This document shows positions 9,045 through 18,283 of a DNA stretch of 48,344 bases, piece by piece. Location: positions 1 through 48,344 of the IMG/VR virus record IMGVR_UViG_3300031521_001847; one strand, 5' to 3'. How positions within the stretch are numbered: position 1 is the stretch's first letter; every line of letters starts with the position of its first letter. The notes below the pieces were generated by a model. It was given only the letters and a program-made list of their open reading frames with translations. It searched no databases and had not been told where the DNA came from. The stretch is from a virus. Both the position numbers and the translations under genes were made by a program.

Positions 9045-10292
9045 ATGGCAAAGACAACTAAAACCTCACAAAAGAAATCAAATGGTTTTGATTTTTCAAA
9101 AATATCTAATCTTATAGAAAATATTTCAAAGAAAGATATCATATCAATTGAAGATTTTGAGAAAGAAAAAACATTTATATCAACTGGAATTCATATTGTA
9201 GATGCACTTTTATCTAAAAGCATTTTAAAAGGTGGAATACCAAATAATAAAATAACAATTATTGCTGGACCAAAGCAGACTGGAAAATCTTTTATTTCTT
9301 TAAATATTGCAAGAAATGCCCAAAAAATGGGATATAATATTGTGTGGATTGACACAGAGTATTCTATTGAAAAATCTGATTTTGATATGTATGGTATTGA
9401 TACATCAAATAAAGATAATTTTATGTTAATACGAACTAATATTGTTGAAAAGATAAAAATGTTTATGATGTCTTTTTTAGATGCTTTGCAAAAACTAAAA
9501 GATACCGGAGTTGATGTGTCAAAAACAATATTCTTTTTAGATTCTATTGGTATGTTATCCAGTGAGAAAGAAAAAGAAGATACTCTTAAATTAAATGTTA
9601 AACAAGATATGACCCGCGCAAAACAAATAAAATCTCTTGTTAGATTGATTACTAATGATTTGGGATATTTAAATATTCCATTAGTAGCAACAAATCATGT
9701 TTATTTAACACAAGATATGTTTCCACAAACTATTATGAGTGGTGGCGAAGGTTTATATTATGCTGCGAGTGTGATCTTATTTTTAAGTGATGCAAAATTA
9801 AAAACAGGTGAAGAAGATGAAATGGATCTTGGTAGATCCGGCTCAGTAATCACTGCGAAATCAGCAAAAAATAGATTAGCAAAACCAAAAAAAGTTAAAT
9901 TCGAAATTGATTATAGTAAAGGTATTAATCCTTATAAGGGATTAGATTTGTTTTGTACATTTGAAAATTTTCCTAAAATTGGTATTGCACAGGTAAAAAA
10001 GAATATTGATAAAGAAACAGGTGAGATAACATTTCAACCATCTAATCGTTGGTATGTTAAACATTTAGATAAAAGTGTAGCAGCAAATCAACTTTTTAAT
10101 AGAAAGGTATTTAATGCAGATGTATTAAAAGCAATGGAACCAATAATTTATGATTATTTCAAATATCCTTCTTATGATGAGTGTCTTAAAGAGTTAGAAG
10201 ATATTGATGAAAGATTAAATGAAATAGAAGATAAAGATATGTTATCTTCTGATGAATTTAATCTTGAAGATGATGGAAATCTATTTAATTAA
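9045..10292 (+). CDS. uvsX: UvsX-like RecA recombinase
   Basis: RecA-family ATPase that forms filaments on single-stranded DNA for strand exchange, supporting recombination-dependent replication and repair as in T4. The Walker A motif GPKQTGKS is at residues 75-82. A RecA-type WIDTEYSIE follows, then Walker B (FFLDSIGML) and VATNHVY. The 415-residue length fits UvsX. The acidic tail (last 35 residues rich in Asp/Glu) is typical of RecA/UvsX regulation. It opens the plus-strand replication block, 45 bases before the helicase gene. The start is preceded by an A/T-only leader without Shine-Dalgarno sequence. Confidence 0.9.
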   Translation: MAKTTKTSQKKSNGFDFSKISNLIENISKKDIISIEDFEKEKTFISTGIHIVDALLSKSILKGGIPNNKITIIAGPKQTGKSFISLNIARNAQKMGYNIVWIDTEYSIEKSDFDMYGIDTSNKDNFMLIRTNIVEKIKMFMMSFLDALQKLKDTGVDVSKTIFFLDSIGMLSSEKEKEDTLKLNVKQDMTRAKQIKSLVRLITNDLGYLNIPLVATNHVYLTQDMFPQTIMSGGEGLYYAASVILFLSDAKLKTGEEDEMDLGRSGSVITAKSAKNRLAKPKKVKFEIDYSKGINPYKGLDLFCTFENFPKIGIAQVKKNIDKETGEITFQPSNRWYVKHLDKSVAANQLFNRKVFNADVLKAMEPIIYDYFKYPSYDECLKELEDIDERLNEIEDKDMLSSDEFNLEDDGNLFN

Positions 10293-10337
10293 AAAAAGTA
10301 TTTTGAACTTTTAAAAAATAATCTATAAAATACTCAT

Positions 10338-11678
10338 ATGGCGGAAGCAATGAATACAAATATGGAGAAGCATTTTTTTATCTATATTTTAGATACTCCA
10401 GATCAATTTTCTAAGGTAGAACCTTACTTTTTTAAGAATTCAGATATAATGTTTGTATATACTGTAATTAGAGAAGAATATTTAAGAAGTGAAAGTCATA
10501 TTGTACCAAGCACACAACAAATTGTCGCAATGGTCAAACTAGCTGACCAAGAAAATAAAATTAGTGCGGCAGTTTTAAAATTACTCCTTCAATCCGATAA
10601 TAGCGATATAAGCACGGAATGGTTATTGCCTAGATTTAAGGCTTGGAAAATACAAAATCAATTAAATGGTGATATGCTTAAAACTATTGATATGGTTCGT
10701 AATCTTAAAGAAATTGATTATGAAAATGTTGTAGATATAGCACAAAAAATTAAAGGAATGTTCGGTAATGTTCTTTTAGTTGATGATGATGATAGTGATT
10801 TAGGTATGGATTTTGATGATCCTGAATCACATAAACAATTAATTAGTAAAAATACTATTCATACTGGATGGCCTTGTATTGATTCAATATTAGGTGGTGG
10901 TTGGAGTAAATCAACATTAAATGTTATAATGGGTGAGACAAATGTTGGAAAAAGCATGTGGTTGCATAATATCGCAACAAATGCAGCAAATGCTGGCGCT
11001 AATGTATTAGTTATTACATTAGAAATGGCAACTAGAAAAGTGATGAAAAGATTAGGATCTATGAGACTTAAAATTAATTCTGATGAATATGATGAAAAAT
11101 CAAAAGATTCGGTTTTTATGAAACAAAGATTAAATAATTTAAAATCCCAATCTAGTACTGGAGGTTTATTTGATTCTCAACCAGGTAAGATTTATGTTAA
11201 AAAATATAATACAAGTGATTGTACAGTAACTGATATAGATAACTATATTAAAAAATTTGAAGAAGTTAAAAGACTTAAAGTAGGAATGGTAATTGTTGAT
11301 TATATAAATATTATGTCAATTGAAAAAGGTTTTGATATTACTAATATGTTATATTTAAAAGGAAAACACTTAGCAGAAGGTTTAAGAAGAATTGGAGATA
11401 AATATGAATGTTCAGTTATAACTGCAACACAAACTGATAAAGCAGTTTGGGGTGCATCTGACATTAAATTAGGTGATATTCCTGAAAGTAAGGCTATTGC
11501 TGACACTGCTGATTCAGTTTGGGGTATTATTCGTAATCCAGAAATGAAACGTAATAATATTTATAGATTAAAAATATTAAAATTAAGAGATGGTGAGCAT
11601 CACGAAGAACAAGTTCGTTTTGATTTTAATACTAAATTTTTAACTATGGAGAACGATCAGTTGGTTGGCGCGAAATAA
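10338..11678 (+). CDS. Replicative DNA helicase (DnaB/gp41 family)
   Basis: Hexameric 5'-3' helicase of the replication fork. The C-terminal RecA-like motor has LGGGWSKSTLNV leading into Walker A GETNVGKS (199-206), then VLVITLEMA, Walker B VGMVIVDYINIM and the ATATQTDKA sensor stretch typical of DnaB. The N-terminal 170 residues are helical and shorter than in bacterial DnaB, as in phage gp41. The gene follows uvsX closely and precedes an acidic unknown and the ribonucleotide reductase. No primase domain is present in this protein or elsewhere in the window. Confidence 0.9.
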   Translation: MAEAMNTNMEKHFFIYILDTPDQFSKVEPYFFKNSDIMFVYTVIREEYLRSESHIVPSTQQIVAMVKLADQENKISAAVLKLLLQSDNSDISTEWLLPRFKAWKIQNQLNGDMLKTIDMVRNLKEIDYENVVDIAQKIKGMFGNVLLVDDDDSDLGMDFDDPESHKQLISKNTIHTGWPCIDSILGGGWSKSTLNVIMGETNVGKSMWLHNIATNAANAGANVLVITLEMATRKVMKRLGSMRLKINSDEYDEKSKDSVFMKQRLNNLKSQSSTGGLFDSQPGKIYVKKYNTSDCTVTDIDNYIKKFEEVKRLKVGMVIVDYINIMSIEKGFDITNMLYLKGKHLAEGLRRIGDKYECSVITATQTDKAVWGASDIKLGDIPESKAIADTADSVWGIIRNPEMKRNNIYRLKILKLRDGEHHEEQVRFDFNTKFLTMENDQLVGAK

Positions 11679-11699
11679 TATCTAAAAATAATATTATAT

Positions 11700-12380
11700 A
11701 TGATACAAAAGAGAGTTATTTTAGATGATGATGATTTAAATAATAATTTAGATGAGGAATTAGGTGAAGATTTTATTGATGATGTTATTATAGATGAAGA
11801 GTTTGGTGATGGTGATATTGTTGAAATTATGGTATCTGATGAGGATGAGGATATAGATACTGAAGATGATGTGATGTTTAAATTTAATACAAATAATCAT
11901 AAACTTGAAGGTAAACATTCATTGAATAGAGATACTATTTTTAAGGGTAAACTAGATGAGATTTCAGAACAATCTGAATATTATATAGGTTATCAAGAAG
12001 AAAATTATAGTTATGATGGTCTACCAATTGAGGTTGGCACTAATTACGAGTTTGAGTCTAAATATCACGAAGAATATATAGGTAGACTTAATTTATCTAA
12101 AGATGTCTATGATTTATTAACTGAAAAAACATCTTTAGATTTTTCTTCTAATAGAAGAAAGCCTAATAAACAAGCGTTTAACGACTATTATAAGATGTTA
12201 TTGGATAATATTGGTAAAGAATATACAAAATCGGAAATTTTTGTTGAATTATCTTATTATTTTACTGATAATATATTTAATATGTTTAAATTATTGGATA
12301 AAGAATATGCAACACAAATTATAGTAGAATTAAAACAAAGTGGATATTTGAGTAATCTCAATAATATCAACTTCATATAA
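11700..12380 (+). CDS. Acidic hypothetical protein in replication block
   Basis: A 226-residue protein that I do not recognise. The first 60 residues are extremely Asp/Glu-rich (DDDDLNNNLDEELGED), a charge pattern found in DNA mimics and in tails that bind single-strand-binding proteins. Residues 130-226 look helical. It starts 21 bases after the helicase stop and ends 16 bases before nrdJ. A helicase accessory or loader role would fit the place but nothing in the sequence proves it. Confidence 0.65.
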   Translation: MIQKRVILDDDDLNNNLDEELGEDFIDDVIIDEEFGDGDIVEIMVSDEDEDIDTEDDVMFKFNTNNHKLEGKHSLNRDTIFKGKLDEISEQSEYYIGYQEENYSYDGLPIEVGTNYEFESKYHEEYIGRLNLSKDVYDLLTEKTSLDFSSNRRKPNKQAFNDYYKMLLDNIGKEYTKSEIFVELSYYFTDNIFNMFKLLDKEYATQIIVELKQSGYLSNLNNINFI

Positions 12381-12396
12381 AAATAAAAGAAATAAC

Positions 12397-14937
12397 ATGA
12401 GTTTTTTTAAAAGAGATGAAGCGTATGATGCATCATTAAAATATTTTAACGGTGATACATTAGCTGCTGATGTTTGGGTTAATAAGTATGCATTAAAAGA
12501 TACAAAAGAAGGTGAAACTGTATATTATGAAAGAACACCAGATGATATGCATTGGAGACTTGCAAAAGAAATACATAGAATAGAAGATAAATATGAAAAT
12601 CCATTATCAGAACAGTTTATATTTGATTTGATAAAAGATTTTAAGTATATAATTCCACAAGGCTCACCAATGTCAGGAATTGGTAATAATAGACAAGTTG
12701 TATCATTATCAAATTGTTTTGTTATAGGTAGTTTATTTGATTCATATGGATCAATTATGCAAGTTGATGAAGAACAGATACAACTTATGAAACGTAGAGG
12801 TGGTGTAGGACACGATCTTTCTCATATTAGACCAGCTGGAATGCCAGTCAAAAATTCTGCATTAACTTCTACAGGCTTGGTTCCATTTATGAATAGATAT
12901 TCAAATTCTACAAATGAAGTTGCCCAAGGTGGAAGAAGAGGTGCATTAATGTTGACTTGCTCCGTAAAACATCCAGATTCAGAAGATTTTATTGATGCTA
13001 AATTAGAACACGGTAAAGTGACCGGCGCAAATATATCAGTTAAAGTTCATGATGATTTTATGGAAGCTGCATTAAATGCAAAAATGTATACCCAATTATT
13101 TCCAATAGATTCTAAAAATCCTATTTTCACAAAAGATATTGATGCTCAAAAGTTATGGAAAAAAATAATTCATAACGCTTGGAAATCTGCTGAACCAGGT
13201 GTTTTATTTTGGGATACTGTTATGAGGGAGTCTGTTCCAGATTGCTATCAAGATTATGGTTTTAAGACAGTTAGTACAAATCCGTGCGGTGAAATAACTT
13301 TATGCCCTTATGATTCATGTAGATTACTTGCAATTAATCTTTATAGTTTTGTTGTAGATCCATTTACAAAACATGCATCTTTTGATTGGAATAAATTTAA
13401 AGAATATGTAATTTATGCTGAAAGATTTATGGATGATATTATTGATCTTGAAATTGAAAAGATTGATATGATTTTGAGTAAAATTGAATCAGATCCTGAA
13501 AATGATGAGACTAAGAGAGTTGAAAGAGAAACTTGGATTAAAATTATGACAATGACTTTAAATGGTCGTAGAACTGGTTTAGGAGTAACTGCTGAAGGTG
13601 ATATGCTAGCGGCGTTAGGTTTAAGATATGGCACATCAGAAGCAACTGAGTTTTCAACTGAAGTACATAAAATTTTGGCTATAAATGCTTATAAATCATC
13701 TGCTATAATGGCAAAAGAAAGAGGTTCTTTTCCTATTTATGATTATGAAAGAGAAATAAGTAATCCTTTTGTTCAGAGATTAAAAGATTCTGATCCAGAA
13801 TTAGATATAATGTTAAAACAATGGGGTAGAAGAAATATTGCTCTTTTAACTATTGCACCAACTGGTTCAGTTTCAATTATGACACAAACTACTTCTGGTA
13901 TTGAGCCAGCATATTTAGTTTCTTATAAAAGAAGACGGAAAATAAACCCAACAGATAAAAGTGGTAGAGTTGATTATACAGATGCTGAAGGTGTAAAATG
14001 GGAAGAATATAATGTTTTTCATCATAAATTTGAAATTTGGTTAGATGTTAATGGTTATAATATTGAAGAAGTTAAAGCTATGAAAGATTCTGATCTTAAA
14101 TTAATAATAGAAAAATCACCATATTATAAGGCAACTTCTAATGATGTAGATTGGGTTGAAAAAGTTAGAATGCAAGGAAGAATTCAAAAATGGGTAGATC
14201 ATTCTATTTCAGTAACAGTTAATTTGCCAAATAATGTTACTGAAGATATTGTATCTAAAGTGTACGAAATGGGATGGAAGTCTGGATGTAAAGGAATGAC
14301 TGTCTATCGTGATGGCTCTCGTCAAGGTGTTATTATGTCTAATGAAGGTACTACACAAAATGTAGTAAAAGAACCTCAAGAAAATAATGCTAAGCCAAGA
14401 CCTAAAAGGCTTGAGTGTGATGTTGTTAGATTTACTAATAATAAAGAAAAATGGGTTGGTGTTTTAGGATTAATGGTTGATGAAAAAGGTCAAAAATATC
14501 CATACGAAATATTTACAGGTCTATTAGATGAATTTTATATTCCAGCTTCTGTAGAAAAAGGTGAAATTATTAGATATAAAGAAGAAGGTGAAAAAAGTAG
14601 ATATGACTTTGTTTATAAAGATAAAGATGGATATCATGTTACAATGGAGGGTTTAAATAGAGCATTTGATAGAGAATTTTGGAATACAAGCAAATTATTA
14701 TCAGCTTTTTTAAGACATCGTATTCACCTTCCTAGTGTTATTGATCTTATAGATAGTTTGCAATTATCAGATAATGCAGCATTTGGAACTTGGAAGTCTG
14801 GTGTTAAAAGAATTATAAAGAAATATATAAATTCTAAAATTATTGGCGAATCATGTCCTGAATGTGGTTCAAAAGATTTAACATATGAGGCTGGGTGCAA
14901 AACTTGCCGAAATTGCGGGTGGAGCAAATGTGAATGA
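12397..14937 (+). CDS. nrdJ: Adenosylcobalamin-dependent (class II) ribonucleotide reductase
   Basis: Makes deoxyribonucleotides for phage replication. Class II marks are visible over 846 residues: Cys107 in SLSNCFV, the NPCGEI active site (Asn295, Cys297, Glu299) with a second cysteine, Cys308, 11 residues later as in class II enzymes, APTGSVSIM, YRDGSRQGV, and a C-terminal zinc-ribbon-like tail (CPECG, CKTCRNCGWSKC). No R2 subunit or NrdD glycyl-radical motif is needed or seen. Activity would rely on host vitamin B12 uptake or synthesis and would work with or without oxygen. It is the last replication gene before the heptosyltransferase-like gene. Confidence 0.92.
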   Translation: MSFFKRDEAYDASLKYFNGDTLAADVWVNKYALKDTKEGETVYYERTPDDMHWRLAKEIHRIEDKYENPLSEQFIFDLIKDFKYIIPQGSPMSGIGNNRQVVSLSNCFVIGSLFDSYGSIMQVDEEQIQLMKRRGGVGHDLSHIRPAGMPVKNSALTSTGLVPFMNRYSNSTNEVAQGGRRGALMLTCSVKHPDSEDFIDAKLEHGKVTGANISVKVHDDFMEAALNAKMYTQLFPIDSKNPIFTKDIDAQKLWKKIIHNAWKSAEPGVLFWDTVMRESVPDCYQDYGFKTVSTNPCGEITLCPYDSCRLLAINLYSFVVDPFTKHASFDWNKFKEYVIYAERFMDDIIDLEIEKIDMILSKIESDPENDETKRVERETWIKIMTMTLNGRRTGLGVTAEGDMLAALGLRYGTSEATEFSTEVHKILAINAYKSSAIMAKERGSFPIYDYEREISNPFVQRLKDSDPELDIMLKQWGRRNIALLTIAPTGSVSIMTQTTSGIEPAYLVSYKRRRKINPTDKSGRVDYTDAEGVKWEEYNVFHHKFEIWLDVNGYNIEEVKAMKDSDLKLIIEKSPYYKATSNDVDWVEKVRMQGRIQKWVDHSISVTVNLPNNVTEDIVSKVYEMGWKSGCKGMTVYRDGSRQGVIMSNEGTTQNVVKEPQENNAKPRPKRLECDVVRFTNNKEKWVGVLGLMVDEKGQKYPYEIFTGLLDEFYIPASVEKGEIIRYKEEGEKSRYDFVYKDKDGYHVTMEGLNRAFDREFWNTSKLLSAFLRHRIHLPSVIDLIDSLQLSDNAAFGTWKSGVKRIIKKYINSKIIGESCPECGSKDLTYEAGCKTCRNCGWSKCE

Positions 14938-15074
14938 TTGATAGTCAGGTAGTTACAAAATAACAATTGCTAGTATAAAAAACTAAAAGAAATTATATTA
15001 TGATAGAGAAAGATGAAAAATATTATAATATCTTTAAAACGTATTGAAGATTTTATAAAAATTATAATTTAATT

Positions 15075-16247
15075 ATGATAAATTTTGTTACTAGGTTTAG
15101 AGATGATTATACTTTTTTAAATATTGTTGGGGATTCTGATGATAGGGATTTTTATGTGGAATTTATAGATTTGAGTACAAATGAAGTAAAATATTCAGAC
15201 ATGATTAAAGTTAATTATTGGACACAAATAGATTCTACGCCTGAAATGTGTATTCTAATTAGAGTCACATCAGAAGATAAGATCATTTTTGAAAGAAAAA
15301 AAACTGATAAATTTAATAGAGTTTATGTTATAATTGGTTCAAATTCATTGGGTGATAATATTGCATTTGTCCCTTGTGTTGAAGAATATAGAAAAATAAA
15401 TAATGTTGAGGTTATTTTATATACTTATCACAAAAATTTATTTGATAAAGTATATACAGATATTATTTTTACCGATATTTCAGATTCTAATTATATTAAT
15501 GATGTTGATAAAAAATTTAGAATTGATTTTGGACCAGAACTTTATATGATAGATAATGTTCTGTCTTCAGAATATTGGTATGCTGATAATAAAAAATACG
15601 ATAATGCTATAAAAACATTTGATTATAGAAAATATTCATTACAATCAATAGCAAATTTAATATTAGGAATACCGGATCAGGAATATGTTTCAAAAATAAA
15701 TATACCTGAAGGAGAAACAAAAATTAAAGGTAAATATGTTGTTGTTGCAATACAATCCACATCACAACTTAAATATTGGAATAATCCATTTGGTTGGGAA
15801 CGATTATTTGATTTTTTAGGGCGAAATGGTTATAAAATAGTCTTAATTGATAAATATAAAAGTTTTGGTATTCTTGGACATTATAATCAAGCTCCTAAAT
15901 CAAAATATGTGATTGATAAGACTGGTAATTATCCTTTATCAGAAAGAATAACAGATATTAAATATGCTAAAATGATGATTACAATTAGCTCAGGCTTGGC
16001 GTGGGTGTCTTGGGCTGTAGGTACACCAGTTGTTTTAGTGAGTGGATTTACAAAACCATGGCTGGAATTTAAATCCAATTGTACAAGAATATATAATTCA
16101 AATGTTTGTAATGGATGTTGGAATGATTCTAATATTACTTTTGATGCATCTAATTGGATGTTTTGCCCAAAAAATAACGATTTTATTTGTTCTAAGGCAA
16201 TTCAACCAAAAGATGTTATTGATGGTGTTAAAAAATATATGAATTAA
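15075..16247 (+). CDS. Protein O-heptosyltransferase-like glycosyltransferase (autotransporter heptosyltransferase family)
   Basis: Predicted cytosolic GT9-like enzyme that transfers heptose from ADP-heptose to Ser/Thr of a protein. The 390 residues match the layout of the TibC/AAH-type bacterial autotransporter heptosyltransferases: a beta-rich N-terminus, SLGDNIAFVP near 110, a nucleotide-sugar domain with VVVAIQSTSQLKYWNN, then SSGLAWVSWAVGTPVVLVSG. Near the C-terminus is a four-cysteine finger (Cys345, Cys348, Cys364, Cys372), the place where TibC binds iron. The target is unknown; a phage tail or surface protein, or a host protein, is possible. Together with the heptose-7-phosphate kinase at 175-1152 it suggests phage-directed glycosylation. 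Family confidence is good; substrate is inference. Confidence 0.8.
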   Translation: MINFVTRFRDDYTFLNIVGDSDDRDFYVEFIDLSTNEVKYSDMIKVNYWTQIDSTPEMCILIRVTSEDKIIFERKKTDKFNRVYVIIGSNSLGDNIAFVPCVEEYRKINNVEVILYTYHKNLFDKVYTDIIFTDISDSNYINDVDKKFRIDFGPELYMIDNVLSSEYWYADNKKYDNAIKTFDYRKYSLQSIANLILGIPDQEYVSKINIPEGETKIKGKYVVVAIQSTSQLKYWNNPFGWERLFDFLGRNGYKIVLIDKYKSFGILGHYNQAPKSKYVIDKTGNYPLSERITDIKYAKMMITISSGLAWVSWAVGTPVVLVSGFTKPWLEFKSNCTRIYNSNVCNGCWNDSNITFDASNWMFCPKNNDFICSKAIQPKDVIDGVKKYMN

Positions 16248-16606
16248 ATTTTTTTTAATTTTTTTAATTTTTTTAATCTTTGATCTTTTATATATTTAGG
16301 ATAGTCTATTATTTTTTGTTCTTCATCATATTGTAGAACTTCTTTTTTTAACTTCTTTTTTTGCACATTTAAAAAATATAAATTAAACATATCTGAAATT
16401 AACCATAATATTGTTGCTATAACAGATGTTGTATATGATTTTGAATTTATTAAATTTGATATTATAAAATAGAAATTAAAAAGTGTCATAAATATAGTAA
16501 ATATAAGATATCTTTTATAAAAATTTATACTTCTATTTAGTATTTTAATAGAACCTTGTAGAAACATTGCATTAAGTTTATGCAATTCTAATTCTAATTC
16601 ATCCAT
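16244..16606 (-). CDS. Small two-helix membrane protein
   Basis: A 120-residue protein with two predicted transmembrane helices (YLIFTIFMTLFNFYFIISNL and a second from about residue 60 to 80) and a strongly basic C-terminal tail of repeated Lys-Lys-Leu. This tail makes the A/T-homopolymer DNA near 16250-16275. Its stop overlaps the end of the convergent heptosyltransferase gene by 4 bases. It overlaps the upstream 76-residue ORF by 8 bases. Function is unknown. Confidence 0.55.
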   Translation of the reverse strand: MDELELELHKLNAMFLQGSIKILNRSINFYKRYLIFTIFMTLFNFYFIISNLINSKSYTTSVIATILWLISDMFNLYFLNVQKKKLKKEVLQYDEEQKIIDYPKYIKDQRLKKLKKLKKI

Positions 16607-16829
16607 TATTTAATTTACATTTTTGTTGTTTTTCATCAAGTTCTATTTCTGGAAAATAATATTTGAGAAATGTTGATAATTTTATTCTTAGTTCTTTACA
16701 GTATATTGGACCGATTTTATAATATGTTCTTTTTTTATGTAGTAGATTGCCAATATCATAAAAACTAGCAAAACCGTCAGATTTTGTACATTTTTTAATA
16801 GCGTTGGATAATAATTGTTTTCTTTTCAT
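16599..16829 (-). CDS. Small basic hypothetical protein
   Basis: A 76-residue Lys-rich protein without recognised domain. It overlaps the following membrane-protein gene by 8 bases and so is probably translated with it. It lies just beyond the terminator of the AAA ATPase gene and so likely needs its own promoter. Confidence 0.5.
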   Translation of the reverse strand: MKRKQLLSNAIKKCTKSDGFASFYDIGNLLHKKRTYYKIGPIYCKELRIKLSTFLKYYFPEIELDEKQQKCKLNNG

Positions 16830-16843
16830 TAATTATGTTTTAT

Positions 16844-16877
16844 AAAATAGAGGTAGTTTTTGTACTACCTCTATTTT
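16844..16877 (-). terminator. Intrinsic terminator after the AAA ATPase gene
   Basis: A perfect 14-bp inverted repeat (16844-16857 with 16864-16877, 6-base loop) with the core AGAGGTAGT. It starts 5 bases beyond the stop codon of the minus-strand ATPase, and its A/T ends supply a U tract. Confidence 0.8.
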
Positions 16878-16882
16878 AGAAA

Positions 16883-18181
16883 TTATTTTTTATCATCATC
16901 ATCAACATGCTTCATAATAGCATCTCGGAATTTATTAAAGGCTTTTGATGCAAGGAATTTTTCAGCCATTTTATTTTCTTTACCTTCTTCTGATAAATTA
17001 TATTCAGTATCAAGTACATGTAGGATATATCCTACCATTTCATCGTCTGAAATTGTACAAAGAAACTTAACAAGATTTTCAACTTGCTTTGGTTTCAATT
17101 GAGCGATTTTACGTTCTTTCATGTTAGCAAGAAGTTCAGATTTTTTATCTCTATTAAAACCTCTAACATCAGTCTCAATTTCATCAAAGCGATCTAAAAC
17201 GTCGTCTAATGATATTTTTAAAGTATCTTCGCAATAACGCATAAATCCAGCATTTGATCCACCAATATATCCATGTCCAATTTCTTTAATATCATTGAGC
17301 CAAGTACGAACACTTGGAAATTTTTTGAACATTTTTGGCTGTCCAGTAAATTTATCAATAATAAGTTTATATTCATCTTTTTCATCAAGACTTTTTCTGG
17401 TTTCCCACTCACCAAAATTTTCAAATATATAATCACTTAAAAATGTCCAAGACCTTGGTGTAGCGTAAGCTTTACTAGTTTTGTTGGTGGTATTTCTTTC
17501 ATCAGGTTTCTTGTAATAGTGCTCAGTGTGTGTTTTTAAAAACTGAATAATTACTGGGCATACGTTTTCGTTTGCGTACCTTTCAACCCATTCAGGAAAA
17601 GGAAGTGTATGTTGAATATGAATTAGTCGATTGTTAAGAGCCTGGTCAAACTCCTCAACGTCTGTACCGTCTTCTTCACCTAAGTTTCCTGATGCGCACA
17701 TCATAACATTTTCGTTAAATTTGAAAAATGCGCCAATTTCTCTTTCAAGTAGCATTTGAAGAGCAGCATTCCTAACTGAAAGTGTAGAACGATTTAATTC
17801 TTCAAAGTGTATGATAGTAGGACACTTGTTTGCCATATATGCCCATTTAGGTGCAACGTGTGACAACATTTTTTGCATCTTTTTTTCTCCGTCTGAGCCT
17901 TCAACTTCTTCTTCTCCAATTGTTGGAAACAGACCTACGTCTGTCTCATCCACCATGGAAAGACGAATGTCAAAATACTGATGTCCCATATTCTTAGCAA
18001 TTGACCTCATAATTGCAGATTTGGCATATCCTGGCGGAGAAGATATATAAAGAACGCCACTTTTTGCGTTCATCATTTTGTAATATTTCTTTTCACGATC
18101 TGAAAGATTTTCAAACCCTTCAGGAAATCTACTTGCTGGTTCATAGGTGATACCTTTTGGAATTGATTGATTTTTTACCAT
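16883..18181 (-). CDS. MoxR-type AAA+ ATPase
   Basis: AAA+ ATPase of the MoxR/dynein-related (AAA_5) type, which acts as a chaperone-like remodeller together with a VWA-domain protein. Walker A SPPGYAKS is at 48-55 and Walker B IIHFEELNRS at about 123-132. A sensor region, MMCASGNLGEEDG, lies near 165, and an Arg-containing LNNRLIHIQH follows. The C-terminal 200 residues are helical and charged. The VWA/metallopeptidase gene at 20730-22358 is the natural partner and lies on the same strand, separated by one unknown gene and by a plus-strand mobile insertion. It is followed by a strong terminator. Client proteins are unknown. Confidence 0.85.
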   Translation of the reverse strand: MVKNQSIPKGITYEPASRFPEGFENLSDREKKYYKMMNAKSGVLYISSPPGYAKSAIMRSIAKNMGHQYFDIRLSMVDETDVGLFPTIGEEEVEGSDGEKKMQKMLSHVAPKWAYMANKCPTIIHFEELNRSTLSVRNAALQMLLEREIGAFFKFNENVMMCASGNLGEEDGTDVEEFDQALNNRLIHIQHTLPFPEWVERYANENVCPVIIQFLKTHTEHYYKKPDERNTTNKTSKAYATPRSWTFLSDYIFENFGEWETRKSLDEKDEYKLIIDKFTGQPKMFKKFPSVRTWLNDIKEIGHGYIGGSNAGFMRYCEDTLKISLDDVLDRFDEIETDVRGFNRDKKSELLANMKERKIAQLKPKQVENLVKFLCTISDDEMVGYILHVLDTEYNLSEEGKENKMAEKFLASKAFNKFRDAIMKHVDDDDKK

Positions 18182-18283
18182 AATTTATTTATTCTTTTAT
18201 TTATTTATTTATTATTTATTTTCTTTTATTAATCTGTTATAAATATACATTTTGTTTTTATATAAAAAAAATTGAATTCTTAA

